This document shows positions 1 through 8,554 of a stretch of DNA of 64,000 nt, piece after piece; within the stretch, counting starts at the first letter, position 1; each line of letters opens with the position of its first letter. Made by a program: the position numbers and the translations under genes. Under the pieces are notes generated by a model, which was given only the letters and a program-made list of their open reading frames with translations, made no database searches and was not told the DNA's origin. The DNA comes from Chitinophagaceae bacterium (lineage in GTDB: Bacteria > Bacteroidota > Bacteroidia > Chitinophagales > UBA10324). The DNA lies in the NCBI GenBank assembly GCA_016704325.1, contig JADJAG010000004.1, forward strand, positions 558,001-622,000. The letters are read 5' to 3'.

Positions 1-447
1 GGTCTGGTTATTCCAGATATAAGAAACAGCGCCTGCTGTCTGAAAAGCAAAATTCACATTCACAAAACCATAGAAAGAAGGACCGAAAGGAATACTGTCT
101 CCTAAATCATTCTTAAATACAAAAGGTGCATATTCGATGGTGTAAGAATTAATGAGGTTACTTGGATTGCCGGCACCATCAATTTTTTCAAAGAAAGAAA
201 ACTCATTTCCAAGCGGTGCTTTAATATTCATGTTGATATTAAAATCGACCGATCCGTCATTATTCATATCTACTGCATAGATGGTTAGTTCCGGGTACGA
301 TGCAGGCACGCTGCCACCGAGTTCCACATCAGGATTTACATTGGTATAGATGATCTGTGCCTGAGCGCCGAATGCTGAGGCGGCAATAGAACCGGCCAGC
401 AAAGAATATCCTTTTAATTTTTCTGTAAGGGTAGTGTATTTACGCAT
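1..447 (-). CDS. Secreted protein, 3' part cut off by the window edge
   Basis: Open reading frame of 149 codons running off the left edge without a stop, so the C-terminus is missing. It starts at the ATG complementary to 445-447 (MRKYTTLTEKLKGYSLLAG) and has an N-terminal hydrophobic stretch ending in an AFGAQAQ-type signal peptidase site. The mature part begins IIYTNVNPDVELGG and contains a DMNNDGSVDF segment, a Ca-binding-like DxNxDG loop common in Bacteroidota surface proteins that carry a T9SS tail. The tail cannot be seen here. Function unknown. Confidence 0.8.
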   Translation of the reverse strand, partial: MRKYTTLTEKLKGYSLLAGSIAASAFGAQAQIIYTNVNPDVELGGSVPASYPELTIYAVDMNNDGSVDFNINMNIKAPLGNEFSFFEKIDGAGNPSNLINSYTIEYAPFVFKNDLGDSIPFGPSFYGFVNVNFAFQTAGAVSYIWNNQT

Positions 448-562
448 CGAATGGTTTTTAATGCCCGCAAATTAAGCCATCTTATATGAATAACAAAAAA
501 GCCGCGATTTGCGCTGGTAAAGTTTGAGCAAACAATCATAAATAATGCTAAGGTCGAACCCA

Positions 563-695
563 TCCTGGCTCCTGGTTCCTGCTAATGAAGTTTTATAAAT
601 GGAGCAAAAGCAACATAAATGTCGCTCTTCATCTGCCCCGTCTTAAATCTTAAGTCTTAAGTCCCAATCCTGGCTCCTGGTTCCTGGCTCCTAAC
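563..695. repeat. Degenerate heptamer array (TCCTGGT/TCTTAAG type)
   Basis: The gap between the first two genes (448-699) is filled at 563-586 and 640-693 by runs of related 7-10 bp units such as cctggctcctggttcc and gtcttaagtcttaagtc. The same units recur at 2341-2420 and, inverted, at 3718-3822 inside the end of dinB. No gene is visible in this gap. Confidence 0.6.
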
Positions 696-699
696 CCAT

Positions 700-2073
700 C
701 TATCCCTTAAAAAAGAACGTCGGCTTAAACGTAAGCATCACATAAAACCAATATCCGATTACCGTTGGGCTACCGAGTTGAGAGAAGGAAGATGTCTTCA
801 CAAATTCAAGGGAGCGGGTGGGGAAAAGAAAGCCTAAACCTGTATTCAGATTCACATCTTTGCTCAGGTCTTTTGTAACGATCAGGTCAAGTTCATAGCC
901 AAGCAACTTGTCGAGTGCCACCGGCTCCTGTGGTGTAGAATTTTCTACATCTTCTACCTGATTTTCAAGTGCAAAGCGATGAAATTCCGCATTCAGATCC
1001 CATTTTTTATAGCTGTAACGCGCAGTCAGGTAAGCATCTACCAATCCTGCATTACGGGTGCCTTGCGGGAGGTTGAAGAAGATATCCATCTTGCCATAGA
1101 ACCGGTGTGCTGCTCCATATTGGAAATTGAACATGTTGGTGGTGCCTTGTTCAGAGGAGTCTCTTAAGGCATCGCTTCCTGATAAGTAATCGAGACCAAT
1201 ACCGGCCCTGAAATTTTTGGCTACCTGTATCCACGGATTGATGGAAAACATAAATGCTTTCACCGTTTGAAAAGAATCGGGAACGATGTTGCCGCTCTGA
1301 TTGATGGTGCGGGTCTTACCGCTTTGTCCATATACTTCAAAATTCACTCCCCACTGATAATGGTCAAAGCTGGTATTGATACCATAGGTGTAGCGCATAA
1401 ATACACCGGTGGTATCCGGAGTCTGGTAACCGTCGCCCATAATCATGGCGGTAGCGTTGTACTTATAGTTGCTGTCCACTTTGGATTTGTTGAGCCAGAT
1501 AATATCAACGGTTTTAGGATTGTTGAGGTTGTAATAGGTGCCGAAGTAATTGTTCACCTGCTGATTATAAGAACCAACTAAATCCAGCTTCCATCCACTG
1601 CCCAGGTTCATTTTTAAGGTAGCCGCATCATAGGCACGTCCTTGTTGTATCCACTGCCCGTCGGTGATCATGCGTTTGTTGTCATACATAATTTCCTGTC
1701 GGCCTACTTTCAACCCGATATTTTTATTGAAGTTGTACTGGCCCCAGGCTTCATGCATACCAAATGAAGGGACATCTGTCGCCAATACTTCATCGCCCCA
1801 GATTCTTGCATCCTGTATACTGATATATGCGTTGAAACGCTCGCTGGTAAAGCCTGCATTCAGCCTCGTGCGCTGCGATACCAGCACCTGCGGGGTAGTA
1901 ATGGTATCGGGCGGAAAACGGTAGCCGTTTTGTATTTCAAAGCGGGGCCGTATTTCAGCGCCGATGAATGCATTCTGTGCCCTGGCTGTTTCCGTTTTGA
2001 AAAACAACGACAGTGTGGTGAGCAACATAAGCGTTAATAAAAGGTGCCCGCTATGGAAGTTCATTTTTCTCAT
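700..2073 (-). CDS. Outer-membrane beta-barrel porin, alginate-export-like
   Basis: 457 residues with a signal peptide (about residues 1-32, ending TARAQ). The rest is alternating amphipathic strands and ends in aromatic-rich strands (YWFYVMLTFKPTFFF), as in outer-membrane barrels. The opening FIGAEIRPRFEIQNGYRF and the motif LKVGRQEIMYDNKR resemble the alginate-export/AlgE-like porin family of Bacteroidota, which form passive channels for anionic or small solutes. The substrate cannot be told from sequence. A second possible start is the ATG at codon 4. It stands alone, with low-complexity DNA on both sides. Confidence 0.75.
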   Translation of the reverse strand: MRKMNFHSGHLLLTLMLLTTLSLFFKTETARAQNAFIGAEIRPRFEIQNGYRFPPDTITTPQVLVSQRTRLNAGFTSERFNAYISIQDARIWGDEVLATDVPSFGMHEAWGQYNFNKNIGLKVGRQEIMYDNKRMITDGQWIQQGRAYDAATLKMNLGSGWKLDLVGSYNQQVNNYFGTYYNLNNPKTVDIIWLNKSKVDSNYKYNATAMIMGDGYQTPDTTGVFMRYTYGINTSFDHYQWGVNFEVYGQSGKTRTINQSGNIVPDSFQTVKAFMFSINPWIQVAKNFRAGIGLDYLSGSDALRDSSEQGTTNMFNFQYGAAHRFYGKMDIFFNLPQGTRNAGLVDAYLTARYSYKKWDLNAEFHRFALENQVEDVENSTPQEPVALDKLLGYELDLIVTKDLSKDVNLNTGLGFLFPTRSLEFVKTSSFSQLGSPTVIGYWFYVMLTFKPTFFFKG

Positions 2074-2235
2074 GGGATGGATTGATTTAGCTGAAGTGAA
2101 TTTACAGTTGAATACTGTTTGGTGAATACAAGGGTTTTGGCCTTCCTTTTTTTTAAATCGGCACGAAAGTAAATAGAAATCAATGGTTCTATGAAAAGGA
2201 GGGGAGGAATTTTTTTGAAGAGACTGGGTTGGGGG

Positions 2236-2325
2236 TTAATTGTTGAATGGTTAAACTGTTAAATTGTTAAACTGTTAAACTGTTAAATGGCTAAATGGCT
2301 AAATGGTTAAATGGTTGCGGCAAAG
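2236..2325. repeat. Tandem GTTAAATGG/GTTAAACT low-complexity array
   Basis: About ten consecutive 7-9 bp units (gttaaactgttaaattg, ggctaaatgg) ending in ggttgcggcaaag. The same block, with the ending gctgcggcaaagccgatca, is the internal part of the MITE-like elements near 28.7 and 49.7 kb. This copy may be a remnant without recognisable ends. Confidence 0.6.
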
Positions 2326-2340
2326 TAGGTGTGGTCTTCC

Positions 2341-2420
2341 GTCTCACGTCTCACGTCTTAAGTCTTAAGTCCTGGGTCCTGGGTCTTGGGTCTTGGGTCT
2401 TGGCTCTTGAATCTTGGGTC
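2341..2420. repeat. Heptamer array upstream of dinB
   Basis: Runs of gtctcacgtctcacg, gtcttaagtcttaag and then tcctgggtcttgggtc units. The last type is the reverse complement of the array inside the dinB 3' end (3718-3822), so dinB is bracketed by the same unit in opposite orientation. Confidence 0.65.
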
Positions 2421-2466
2421 GAACATTCCTGTAAATTATTTTTCCATTTCTCAAACAATTGATTAA

Positions 2467-2493
2467 ATTACAATCCTTCAAATTGATTGTAAT
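2467..2493. promoter_or_regulatory. Probable repressor operator of dinB: 9-9-9 inverted repeat
   Basis: Perfect arms ATTACAATC and GATTGTAAT separated by 9 bp, ending 6 bp before the dinB ATG (2500). Position and symmetry suit a dimeric repressor covering the promoter or start site. The LexA-like S24 protein encoded at 9299 in the same orientation is the obvious candidate, but no second copy of this sequence was found in the window. The short palindrome before the S24 gene has a different sequence. Confidence 0.5.
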
Positions 2494-2499
2494 ATAGTC

Positions 2500-3852
2500 A
2501 TGATCCTCAGCCCCGAAAAAACCATTGTTCACCTCGACCTCGACTGCTTCTTCGTTGCCGTTTCGCGGCTGATGAATCCCGCCCTCAATGGTAAGCCCGT
2601 GGTGGTAGGGGGTAACAGCGACCGCGGCGTGGTGTCAGCCTGCAGCTATGAAGCCCGTAAATATGGCATCCATTCTGCCATGCCCATCAAGCTGGCCAAG
2701 AGGTTATGCCCCGAAGCATTGATCGTGCATGGTGATTATGAGATGTATACGAAGAAATCGGATGAAGTAACAGAGATCATCCGCGACAAGGTGCCCTTGT
2801 ATGAAAAGTCGTCGGTAGATGAATTTTACATGGACCTCACCGGCATGGATAAGTTTTTCGGTTGCTATAAATGGGCCACGGAACTGTGGCATAAGGTGAA
2901 GAAGGAAACCGGCCTGCCCAGTTCCTTCGGATTATCGGTGAATAAAACGGTATCGAAAGTAGCTACCGATGATGTGAAGCCCGACAACAATAAGAAGGTA
3001 GACCGCGGAACGGAAAAGGCCTACCTGGCTCCCATGAGTGTGAGCAAGATTCCCATGGTGGGAGAGAAAACGTACCAGGTGCTGCGGCAGATGGGCGTTG
3101 AAAAAATACATACGCTGCAGCAGATGCCGGTAGAGCTGATGCGTGATGTATTGGGTGAAAACGGTGTTACCATCTGGCAAAAGGCCAATGGTATTGATGA
3201 TTCACCGGTGATTCCTTATAGCGAACGTAAATCGGTTTCTTCAGAAGAGACCTTTGACCAGGATACCATTGATGTTACGAAACTGAAATCGTTGCTGATT
3301 ACCATGACGGAGAAGCTGGCCCTGCAGCTTCGCCTCGAAACCAAACTCTCTTCCTGCATCACCGTCAAGATCCGCTATTCGAATTTCGACACGCATACGA
3401 TGCAATGCCGTGTGCCCTATACCAATTGCGATCACCACCTGATACCGAGAGTAAAGGAGTTGTTCGATAAACTCTACAACCGCCGCATGCTCATCCGTTT
3501 GGTGGGGGTGCGGTGCAGCCACCTCGTAGGCGGTGGTTACCAGATCAATCTGTTTGAAGATTCGCAGGAGATGATCCGCCTCTACCAGGCCATGGACAAC
3601 ATGCGCCGCCGCTACGGCGACAATGCCGTGCAGCGCGCCACAGGACTCGGATTCCGGTTACGCGATTTCAATCCGTTCAATGGCATAAGGAAAGGGGTGG
3701 CGGGAGCAGTAGCCAGAAACGAAGAACCAAGAGCCAAGAGTCAGGAACCAAGAGCCAAGATCCAGGAGCCAGGAGTCAGGAACCAAGAGCCAGGAGTCAA
3801 GATCCAGGAACCAGGATCCAAGACCAGCCCCGTAGGGGCGACAGTATGGTAG
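2500..3852 (+). CDS. dinB: Y-family DNA polymerase IV with repeat-derived C-terminal tail
   Basis: 450 residues. This is an error-prone translesion polymerase. The catalytic acids are present in HLDLDCFF (D13) and SSVDEF (D107, E108), so it is a true polymerase and not an ImuB-like inactive partner. The palm and fingers cover about 1-170, the helix-hairpin-helix thumb about 180-230 and the little finger about 245-355. QINLF at 348-352 is a beta-clamp-binding motif. The natural protein seems to end near residue 400. Residues 408-440 are a 7-residue repeat (QEPRAK, QEPGVR, QEPGVK) encoded by intergenic-type heptamer DNA, and the last codons run into the first REP copy. A 9-9-9 palindrome lies just before the start. 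It is followed by a RAYT and then dnaE, all on the plus strand, as in Bacteroidota SOS mutagenesis cassettes. Confidence 0.93.
   Translation: MILSPEKTIVHLDLDCFFVAVSRLMNPALNGKPVVVGGNSDRGVVSACSYEARKYGIHSAMPIKLAKRLCPEALIVHGDYEMYTKKSDEVTEIIRDKVPLYEKSSVDEFYMDLTGMDKFFGCYKWATELWHKVKKETGLPSSFGLSVNKTVSKVATDDVKPDNNKKVDRGTEKAYLAPMSVSKIPMVGEKTYQVLRQMGVEKIHTLQQMPVELMRDVLGENGVTIWQKANGIDDSPVIPYSERKSVSSEETFDQDTIDVTKLKSLLITMTEKLALQLRLETKLSSCITVKIRYSNFDTHTMQCRVPYTNCDHHLIPRVKELFDKLYNRRMLIRLVGVRCSHLVGGGYQINLFEDSQEMIRLYQAMDNMRRRYGDNAVQRATGLGFRLRDFNPFNGIRKGVAGAVARNEEPRAKSQEPRAKIQEPGVRNQEPGVKIQEPGSKTSPVGATVW
3718..3822. repeat. Heptamer array translated as the dinB C-terminal tail
   Basis: Units like gaaccaagagccaagagtca and gatccaggaaccagg, the reverse complement of the array at 2341-2420. 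In the dinB frame three heptamers make a 21-bp unit, giving a repeated x-x-Q-E-P-[RG]-[AV]-[KR] peptide. Confidence 0.7.
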
Positions 3853-3964
3853 CAGGCAGCAACAAACACAAGATAAAACCATCAAGCCCCGTAGGGGCGA
3901 CAGTATGGTAGTAGTAGAAACACAAGATAAAACCATCAAGCCCCGTAGGGGCGACAGTATGGTA
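3827..3964 (+). repeat. REP-A palindromes, three direct copies
   Basis: Three identical 25-bp copies at 3827-3851, 3886-3910 and 3940-3964. Each has the core GCCCCGTAGGGGC followed by gacagtatggta. Copies 2 and 3 also share about 19 bp of upstream sequence (cacaagataaaaccatcaa). They sit directly upstream of the first RAYT. Copy 1 overlaps the dinB stop region. Two copies in reverse orientation lie downstream of the RAYT. Confidence 0.85.
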
Positions 3965-4011
3965 GTAGCAAACAACAACAACCATTAATTCAACCATAAA
4001 ACAAATAAGCA

Positions 4012-4473
4012 ATGGCCAACACCTATTCACAAATCTCCATCCAGGTAGTTTTTGCTGTCAAAGGCAGAGAGAATATCATCGCAACCAATTTCCGGGATCG
4101 CCTTCATGAATACATATCAGGCATTATCACAGGTAACAAGCAAAAGCCATTGGCGGTGAATGGATGGAAGGACCATGTACATACCTTTTTTGGAATGGAA
4201 CCCTCCCTGTCCATCTCCGATTTGGTGCGAGATATCAAATCCGGTTCATCAAAATGGATCAATGACCATGGATTTACAAAGAGAAAATTTCATTGGCAGG
4301 AAGGATTCGGTGCTTTTTCCTATTCCAAATCCCAACGTAATAGTGTCATTCCATACATCATGAAGCAGGAAGAGCACCACCGTAGAAAAACGTTTCGCGA
4401 AGAATATCTCGGCATGCTGCAAAAGGCTGAAATTGATTTCGATGAAAAATACCTGTTTGAATTCTATGAATGA
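4012..4473 (+). CDS. REP-associated tyrosine transposase (RAYT), IS200/IS605-like Y1 family
   Basis: 153 residues, a full-length single-domain HUH transposase of the TnpA-REP kind. The metal-binding HUH motif is DHVHTFF (H55, H57). The helix PYIMKQEEHH gives the catalytic tyrosine Y115 and the third metal ligand Q119, so it looks active. The gene is flanked by REP-A copies in direct orientation upstream and inverted orientation downstream, the usual layout of a REPtron. There is no accessory TnpB and no clear target duplication. It sits between dinB and dnaE, probably a secondary insertion into the mutagenesis cassette. In enterobacteria and Pseudomonas such proteins cut and join their cognate REP hairpins. 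That role is inferred here. Confidence 0.88.
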   Translation: MANTYSQISIQVVFAVKGRENIIATNFRDRLHEYISGIITGNKQKPLAVNGWKDHVHTFFGMEPSLSISDLVRDIKSGSSKWINDHGFTKRKFHWQEGFGAFSYSKSQRNSVIPYIMKQEEHHRRKTFREEYLGMLQKAEIDFDEKYLFEFYE

Positions 4474-4496
4474 ATCGAAATGGCTTTTGGATAACG

Positions 4497-4572
4497 TACT
4501 GCCGCCCCTACGGGGCTGTGATGTTCTTTTGATTTTTTCTACCATTCTACCATACTGGCGCCCCTACGGGGC
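4497..4572 (-). repeat. REP-A palindromes, two inverted copies downstream of the RAYT
   Basis: Copies at 4497-4516 (truncated, one mismatch) and 4548-4572 (one mismatch) are the reverse complement of the three copies before the RAYT. The remainder of the gap up to dnaE (4573-4733) holds short direct repeats of aatccgcaat at about 4696-4731 and nothing else recognisable. Confidence 0.8.
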
Positions 4573-4733
4573 TTGATTCGGCAAGCAATGTATTCGTAAA
4601 TAATTCATAATTCCCGCAATATGATAACTCTCTTAAAAATCCAATACAACCAACCACCAATCCGACCAATCGCGCATTTCATGGGAGATTGAAATCCCCA
4701 ATCCGCAATCGTCAATCCGCAATCCGCAATTCA

Positions 4734-7700
4734 ATGCATCTCAACTGCCACACCTTCTACAGCTTCAAATTCGGAACGATGAGTCCGGAAAATCTGCTGC
4801 GCGAAGCAATGGCCAAAGGGGTGCACAAACTGGTACTTACCGACATTAACAATACCTCTGCCATCCTCGATTTTCACCGCCTCGCCAGGAAGGCCGGCAT
4901 TCAACCCGTTGCCGGCATTGACTTTAGAAAAGGCGTTCAACAAAAATTCGTCGGCATCGCTAAAAATCAGCAGGGCTTTTTGGAATTGAATACTTTTCTC
5001 TCCCGGTGTTTGCTGGAAGGAGGGCCGGGCTTAACAGGAAGGGAGGCATTGGTACCCGATCATGCGCCTGAATTCAGGTATGCTTTTGTGATATACCCTT
5101 TCGCATCAGCAGAGGCAAGTGGAAATGCGGAGTCTTTTGTTTCAGCAGCCAGGCTTCAGGCCCATGAGTTCATCGGCATTAAACCCGCCGACCTCAACCG
5201 GCTCCGGTTTTCACCCTGCAGACATCATCCTGAAAAACTGGTATTGCTCGCACCGGTCACCTTCCGCAACAAAGTGGATTTCAATACACACCGGCTGCTG
5301 CGGGCCATGGATAACAATACCATCCTCAGCAAACTGCCGGTGAACGAGCAGGCACCGGAGCAGGAAGTCATGCTGCGTGAAGAAGAGTTGTGTTTCATCT
5401 ATAAGGATTTCCCTTCCATTATTTACAATACCAGAAGGATACTGGATGAATGTGAGCTGATCGATTTTGAGTTCGGCAAAAACAAAAACAAAAAATACTT
5501 CACCGGCAATGAAGCGGACGACCGCGCATTGCTCGATAAGCTGTGCGAAGAAGGAATGCAATACCGGTACCCCGTTTCCAATGAGGATATACGGGCACGG
5601 TTTAAGAAAGAGATAGACCTCATCATCAGCCAGCAATTCACGGCTTACTTTCTTATCAACCACGACCTCGTGCGCTTTGCACGCCACAAAAATTTTTTCT
5701 ACGTAGGCAGGGGCAGTGGTGCCAACTCCATGGTAGCCTACCTGCTCAACATCACCGATGTGGATCCCATTGAGCTGGATCTTTATTTCGAGCGCTTCAT
5801 CAATGCTTCGCGGAAAAATCCACCCGACTTCGACATTGATTTTTCTTCCGATGAACGGGATGAAGTGATCAACTATATTTTCTCAAAGCACGGCAACAAA
5901 CATACGTCCTTGCTGGGCACCTATACCACCCTGCAGGCCGACTCTGTAGTACGCGAGTTGGGGAAAGTTTTTGGTTTGCCGAAAGCAGAGATTGATGTCT
6001 TGCAAAACCCGCGCCTGTACCCGCCTTCCAGGGATCATATTGTGGACCTCATCTACCGCTATGCCCGTCAGCTGCATGATTTTCCCAGCCACCTGGGCAT
6101 CCATGCCGGTGGTATCCTGATTTCCGAACACCCCATAGCATCCTATACCGCCCTCAGCAATCCACCCAAGGGATTTCCATTAACACAGTTCAGCATGCTG
6201 GAAGCGGAAGATGTGGGACTGTATAAGTTCGATATTCTCAGCCAGCGCGGCCTGGGGAAGATGCGCGATGCAGTAAATATCATCGCACAAAATCAGCAGG
6301 TCGCCATTGACATTCATGATGTGAAACGTTTTATGAATGATGAGGCCGTGCGGGATAACCTGAAAAATGCAAGGCTGATGGGATGCTTCTATGTGGAATC
6401 CCCTGCCATGCGCATGCTGCTCACCAAGCTGCGTGCCTCCACCTATCTCGACCTCGTGGCAGCAAGCTCCATCATCCGCCCGGGCGTGGCACAATCCGGT
6501 ATGATGCAGGAATACATCCGCCGCTTTCATGAGCCCGATCATGGTAAGAAGAGAGCCATTCCCGCCCTTTGGGAACTGATGGAAGATACCTTCGGCGTGA
6601 TGGTATACCAGGAAGATGTGATTAAAGTGGCGCACCATTTCGGTAAGCTCACGCTGGCAGAAGCAGATAAACTACGCAGGGGGATGGGAGGCAAGTACAG
6701 GGGCCGGCAGGAATTCCAGGAAGTGAAGGACCAGTTTATTGCCAATTGCCGACGGGAGGGCTACGACGAAAAGCTCATTGGCGATGTATGGTTTCAGATG
6801 GAGACATTCGGAGGCTATGCTTTCGCGAAAGGACATTCTGCATCGTATGCCGTAGAGAGTTATCAATGTATGTTCCTGAAAACCCACTACCCGCTGGAGT
6901 TTATGGTAGCTGTGATCAACAACGGCGGCGGCTTTTTCAGAACGGAATATTACATACACGAAGCACGCATGTGCGGCGCAACGGTGCATGCGCCGGATAT
7001 CAACAAGAGCGAAGTGCTCACCACCATTTACGGAACACATATCTACCTTGGCTTTGCCCTGGTTGCCGACCTGGAAAGAAAGCTGCAGGAAGACATTATC
7101 CTGGAACGAAGCAGGAATGGCGCCTTTTCTTCGCTGGAAAATTTTATGCGGAGGGTGACCGTTTCTGTAGATCAACTGCGCATCCTCATCCGTATCCGCG
7201 CCTTTCGCTTTACCGGCAGAACAAAGCAGGAATTGTTGTGGGATATTCATTCTATACTCGGCCATCAGAAAAAATCTGTGGCACGCCGGGAGCTGTTTGA
7301 AGGAGAAAATAAAAAGTATGACTTGCCGGAATTGTTTCAGGATACTTTTGACGAACCACGCGACGAACAGGAGATACTGGGCTTCCCTTTATGTGCTCCC
7401 TTTGACCTCATTCATCCGCCAAAAAATCCAGGCAACGACTTGCTGGCCGCCGATCTGAAAAACCACACTAATAAAATTATTGAGATCACCGGCTACTATG
7501 TTACCTATAAACCTACCCGCACTAAAAAGGGAGAAGCCATGATGTTTGGATGTTTCATTGACCGTGAAGGGTTTTTCTTCGATACCAATCATTTTCCGGA
7601 AGCAAGCCGCAACTTTCCCTTCCGGGGAAAGGGTTGTTACCGCATAAAAGGAAAAGTGGCGGAGGAATTCGGGTTCTATTCCATTAATGTGCTGGAGATG

Positions 7701-8537
7701 CACAAGCTGGATTATGCGATGTATGATGCAGATGCGGATACCATTGCCCGTTCGAGGCCTGATCCTGTTATTGCACCCATGGTGGTGCCTGCTTCCAAAG
7801 AATATCAATACCTGCTGGCCATCAATCCGCCGCCGCACATCAGGCATGAAGCGGAACTACTGAAGAAAAACTTTCACCGGCACTTCGACCATTACCAGGC
7901 TGTTACTTCCAGGCCGCATATTGAGCTGTGTAGTTTTTTGATGAGTGGAACAAAGGAAGCAGAGGTAGTCAAACAGGTATCAGCAGTAACCGGCAGACAC
8001 GCACCATTTGCCTTATCGCTGAAAAACTTTGACAGCATTTCATCACATACCATTTATATAGAAGTGCTGAATGCCGATGACCTGATGAATGTAATAGCGG
8101 ATCTGAAAAAGGAGCTCGGGCTTTCACCTAAAACCTCGCGTTTCATGCATAAACCTCATCTTGCCATTGCGAAAGGGCTGGACAAAGAAAAATTCAGCCG
8201 CGCCTCAGCCGTCTTCTGCGAGCAGGAATATGCCGCTTCTTTTGTAACGGCAACCATGGTGCTGTTGAAAAAAGAAGCGACACAAAAGTTTGCAAAGTAT
8301 GAAGTGGTGCGGGAGTTTGATTTTGAAGGAACACAGAAGAATAATTCACAAACAAAACACCATGCTGTCATCAATCAACGAATTACTGAAAGGAATCCCA
8401 ATCCTGAATACTACCACCCATTTCCTGCTTCCACCCTTCATACCAGAACTCTGGAAGCTCCAAACCATAACCAACTCTCATCCCCAAACTCCACCCTTCC
8501 GGAAGCGGAATCAGGATACCAAATCTTAAAAAGATAA
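4734..8537 (+). CDS. Error-prone DNA polymerase III alpha (DnaE type) fused to a 2H-phosphoesterase domain
   Basis: 1267 residues from the ATG at 4734. An upstream TTG at 4689 stays in frame but would add only repeat-derived residues before the conserved MHLNCHTFYS. The PHP domain (about 1-200) has lost metal ligands: HxH reads NCH and TDH reads TDI, so proofreading is unlikely. The polymerase motifs are intact: VGRGSGANSM near 322, PDFDIDF (D367, D369) and KFDILSQRG (D500). A helix-hairpin-helix region and an OB fold (about 913-1010) follow. Residues about 1023-1198 match a LigT-like 2H phosphoesterase, starting EYQYLLAINPP and with RPHIELCSF (H1062) and KPHLAIAKG (H1142). The usual Thr/Ser of both HxT/S motifs is replaced by E and A. 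Residues 1200-1267 are low-complexity and run into REP-B-like DNA. Expected role: lesion bypass synthesis together with DinB in the SOS response. Confidence 0.9.
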   Translation: MHLNCHTFYSFKFGTMSPENLLREAMAKGVHKLVLTDINNTSAILDFHRLARKAGIQPVAGIDFRKGVQQKFVGIAKNQQGFLELNTFLSRCLLEGGPGLTGREALVPDHAPEFRYAFVIYPFASAEASGNAESFVSAARLQAHEFIGIKPADLNRLRFSPCRHHPEKLVLLAPVTFRNKVDFNTHRLLRAMDNNTILSKLPVNEQAPEQEVMLREEELCFIYKDFPSIIYNTRRILDECELIDFEFGKNKNKKYFTGNEADDRALLDKLCEEGMQYRYPVSNEDIRARFKKEIDLIISQQFTAYFLINHDLVRFARHKNFFYVGRGSGANSMVAYLLNITDVDPIELDLYFERFINASRKNPPDFDIDFSSDERDEVINYIFSKHGNKHTSLLGTYTTLQADSVVRELGKVFGLPKAEIDVLQNPRLYPPSRDHIVDLIYRYARQLHDFPSHLGIHAGGILISEHPIASYTALSNPPKGFPLTQFSMLEAEDVGLYKFDILSQRGLGKMRDAVNIIAQNQQVAIDIHDVKRFMNDEAVRDNLKNARLMGCFYVESPAMRMLLTKLRASTYLDLVAASSIIRPGVAQSGMMQEYIRRFHEPDHGKKRAIPALWELMEDTFGVMVYQEDVIKVAHHFGKLTLAEADKLRRGMGGKYRGRQEFQEVKDQFIANCRREGYDEKLIGDVWFQMETFGGYAFAKGHSASYAVESYQCMFLKTHYPLEFMVAVINNGGGFFRTEYYIHEARMCGATVHAPDINKSEVLTTIYGTHIYLGFALVADLERKLQEDIILERSRNGAFSSLENFMRRVTVSVDQLRILIRIRAFRFTGRTKQELLWDIHSILGHQKKSVARRELFEGENKKYDLPELFQDTFDEPRDEQEILGFPLCAPFDLIHPPKNPGNDLLAADLKNHTNKIIEITGYYVTYKPTRTKKGEAMMFGCFIDREGFFFDTNHFPEASRNFPFRGKGCYRIKGKVAEEFGFYSINVLEMHKLDYAMYDADADTIARSRPDPVIAPMVVPASKEYQYLLAINPPPHIRHEAELLKKNFHRHFDHYQAVTSRPHIELCSFLMSGTKEAEVVKQVSAVTGRHAPFALSLKNFDSISSHTIYIEVLNADDLMNVIADLKKELGLSPKTSRFMHKPHLAIAKGLDKEKFSRASAVFCEQEYAASFVTATMVLLKKEATQKFAKYEVVREFDFEGTQKNNSQTKHHAVINQRITERNPNPEYYHPFPASTLHTRTLEAPNHNQLSSPNSTLPEAESGYQILKR
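8480..8510 (+). repeat. Degenerate REP-B-like copy inside the end of dnaE
   Basis: The sequence catccccaaactccaccctt matches the left half of the REP-B repeats at 9055-9274 with one mismatch, then diverges into a different palindrome (cttccggaag). It encodes part of the non-conserved DnaE tail (SSPNSTLPEA). Confidence 0.5.
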
Positions 8538-8554
8538 CAACTAACTTAACAGCT

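Noticed and set aside
3827..3964. Regular short repeats that might be a CRISPR array
   Set aside because: Only three copies, fully palindromic cores, near-identical linkers and an adjacent RAYT. There are no cas genes. They are REP-type repeats.
3658..4030. Minus-strand ORFs with repeated SPLRGLMVL-like peptides upstream of the first RAYT
   Set aside because: They are translations of the REP-A repeats and of the antisense of the dinB tail, with no independent support.
4689..4733. TTG start for dnaE 15 codons upstream of the ATG
   Set aside because: The extra residues come from aatccgcaat direct repeats, and the PHP domain starts exactly at the ATG at 4734.
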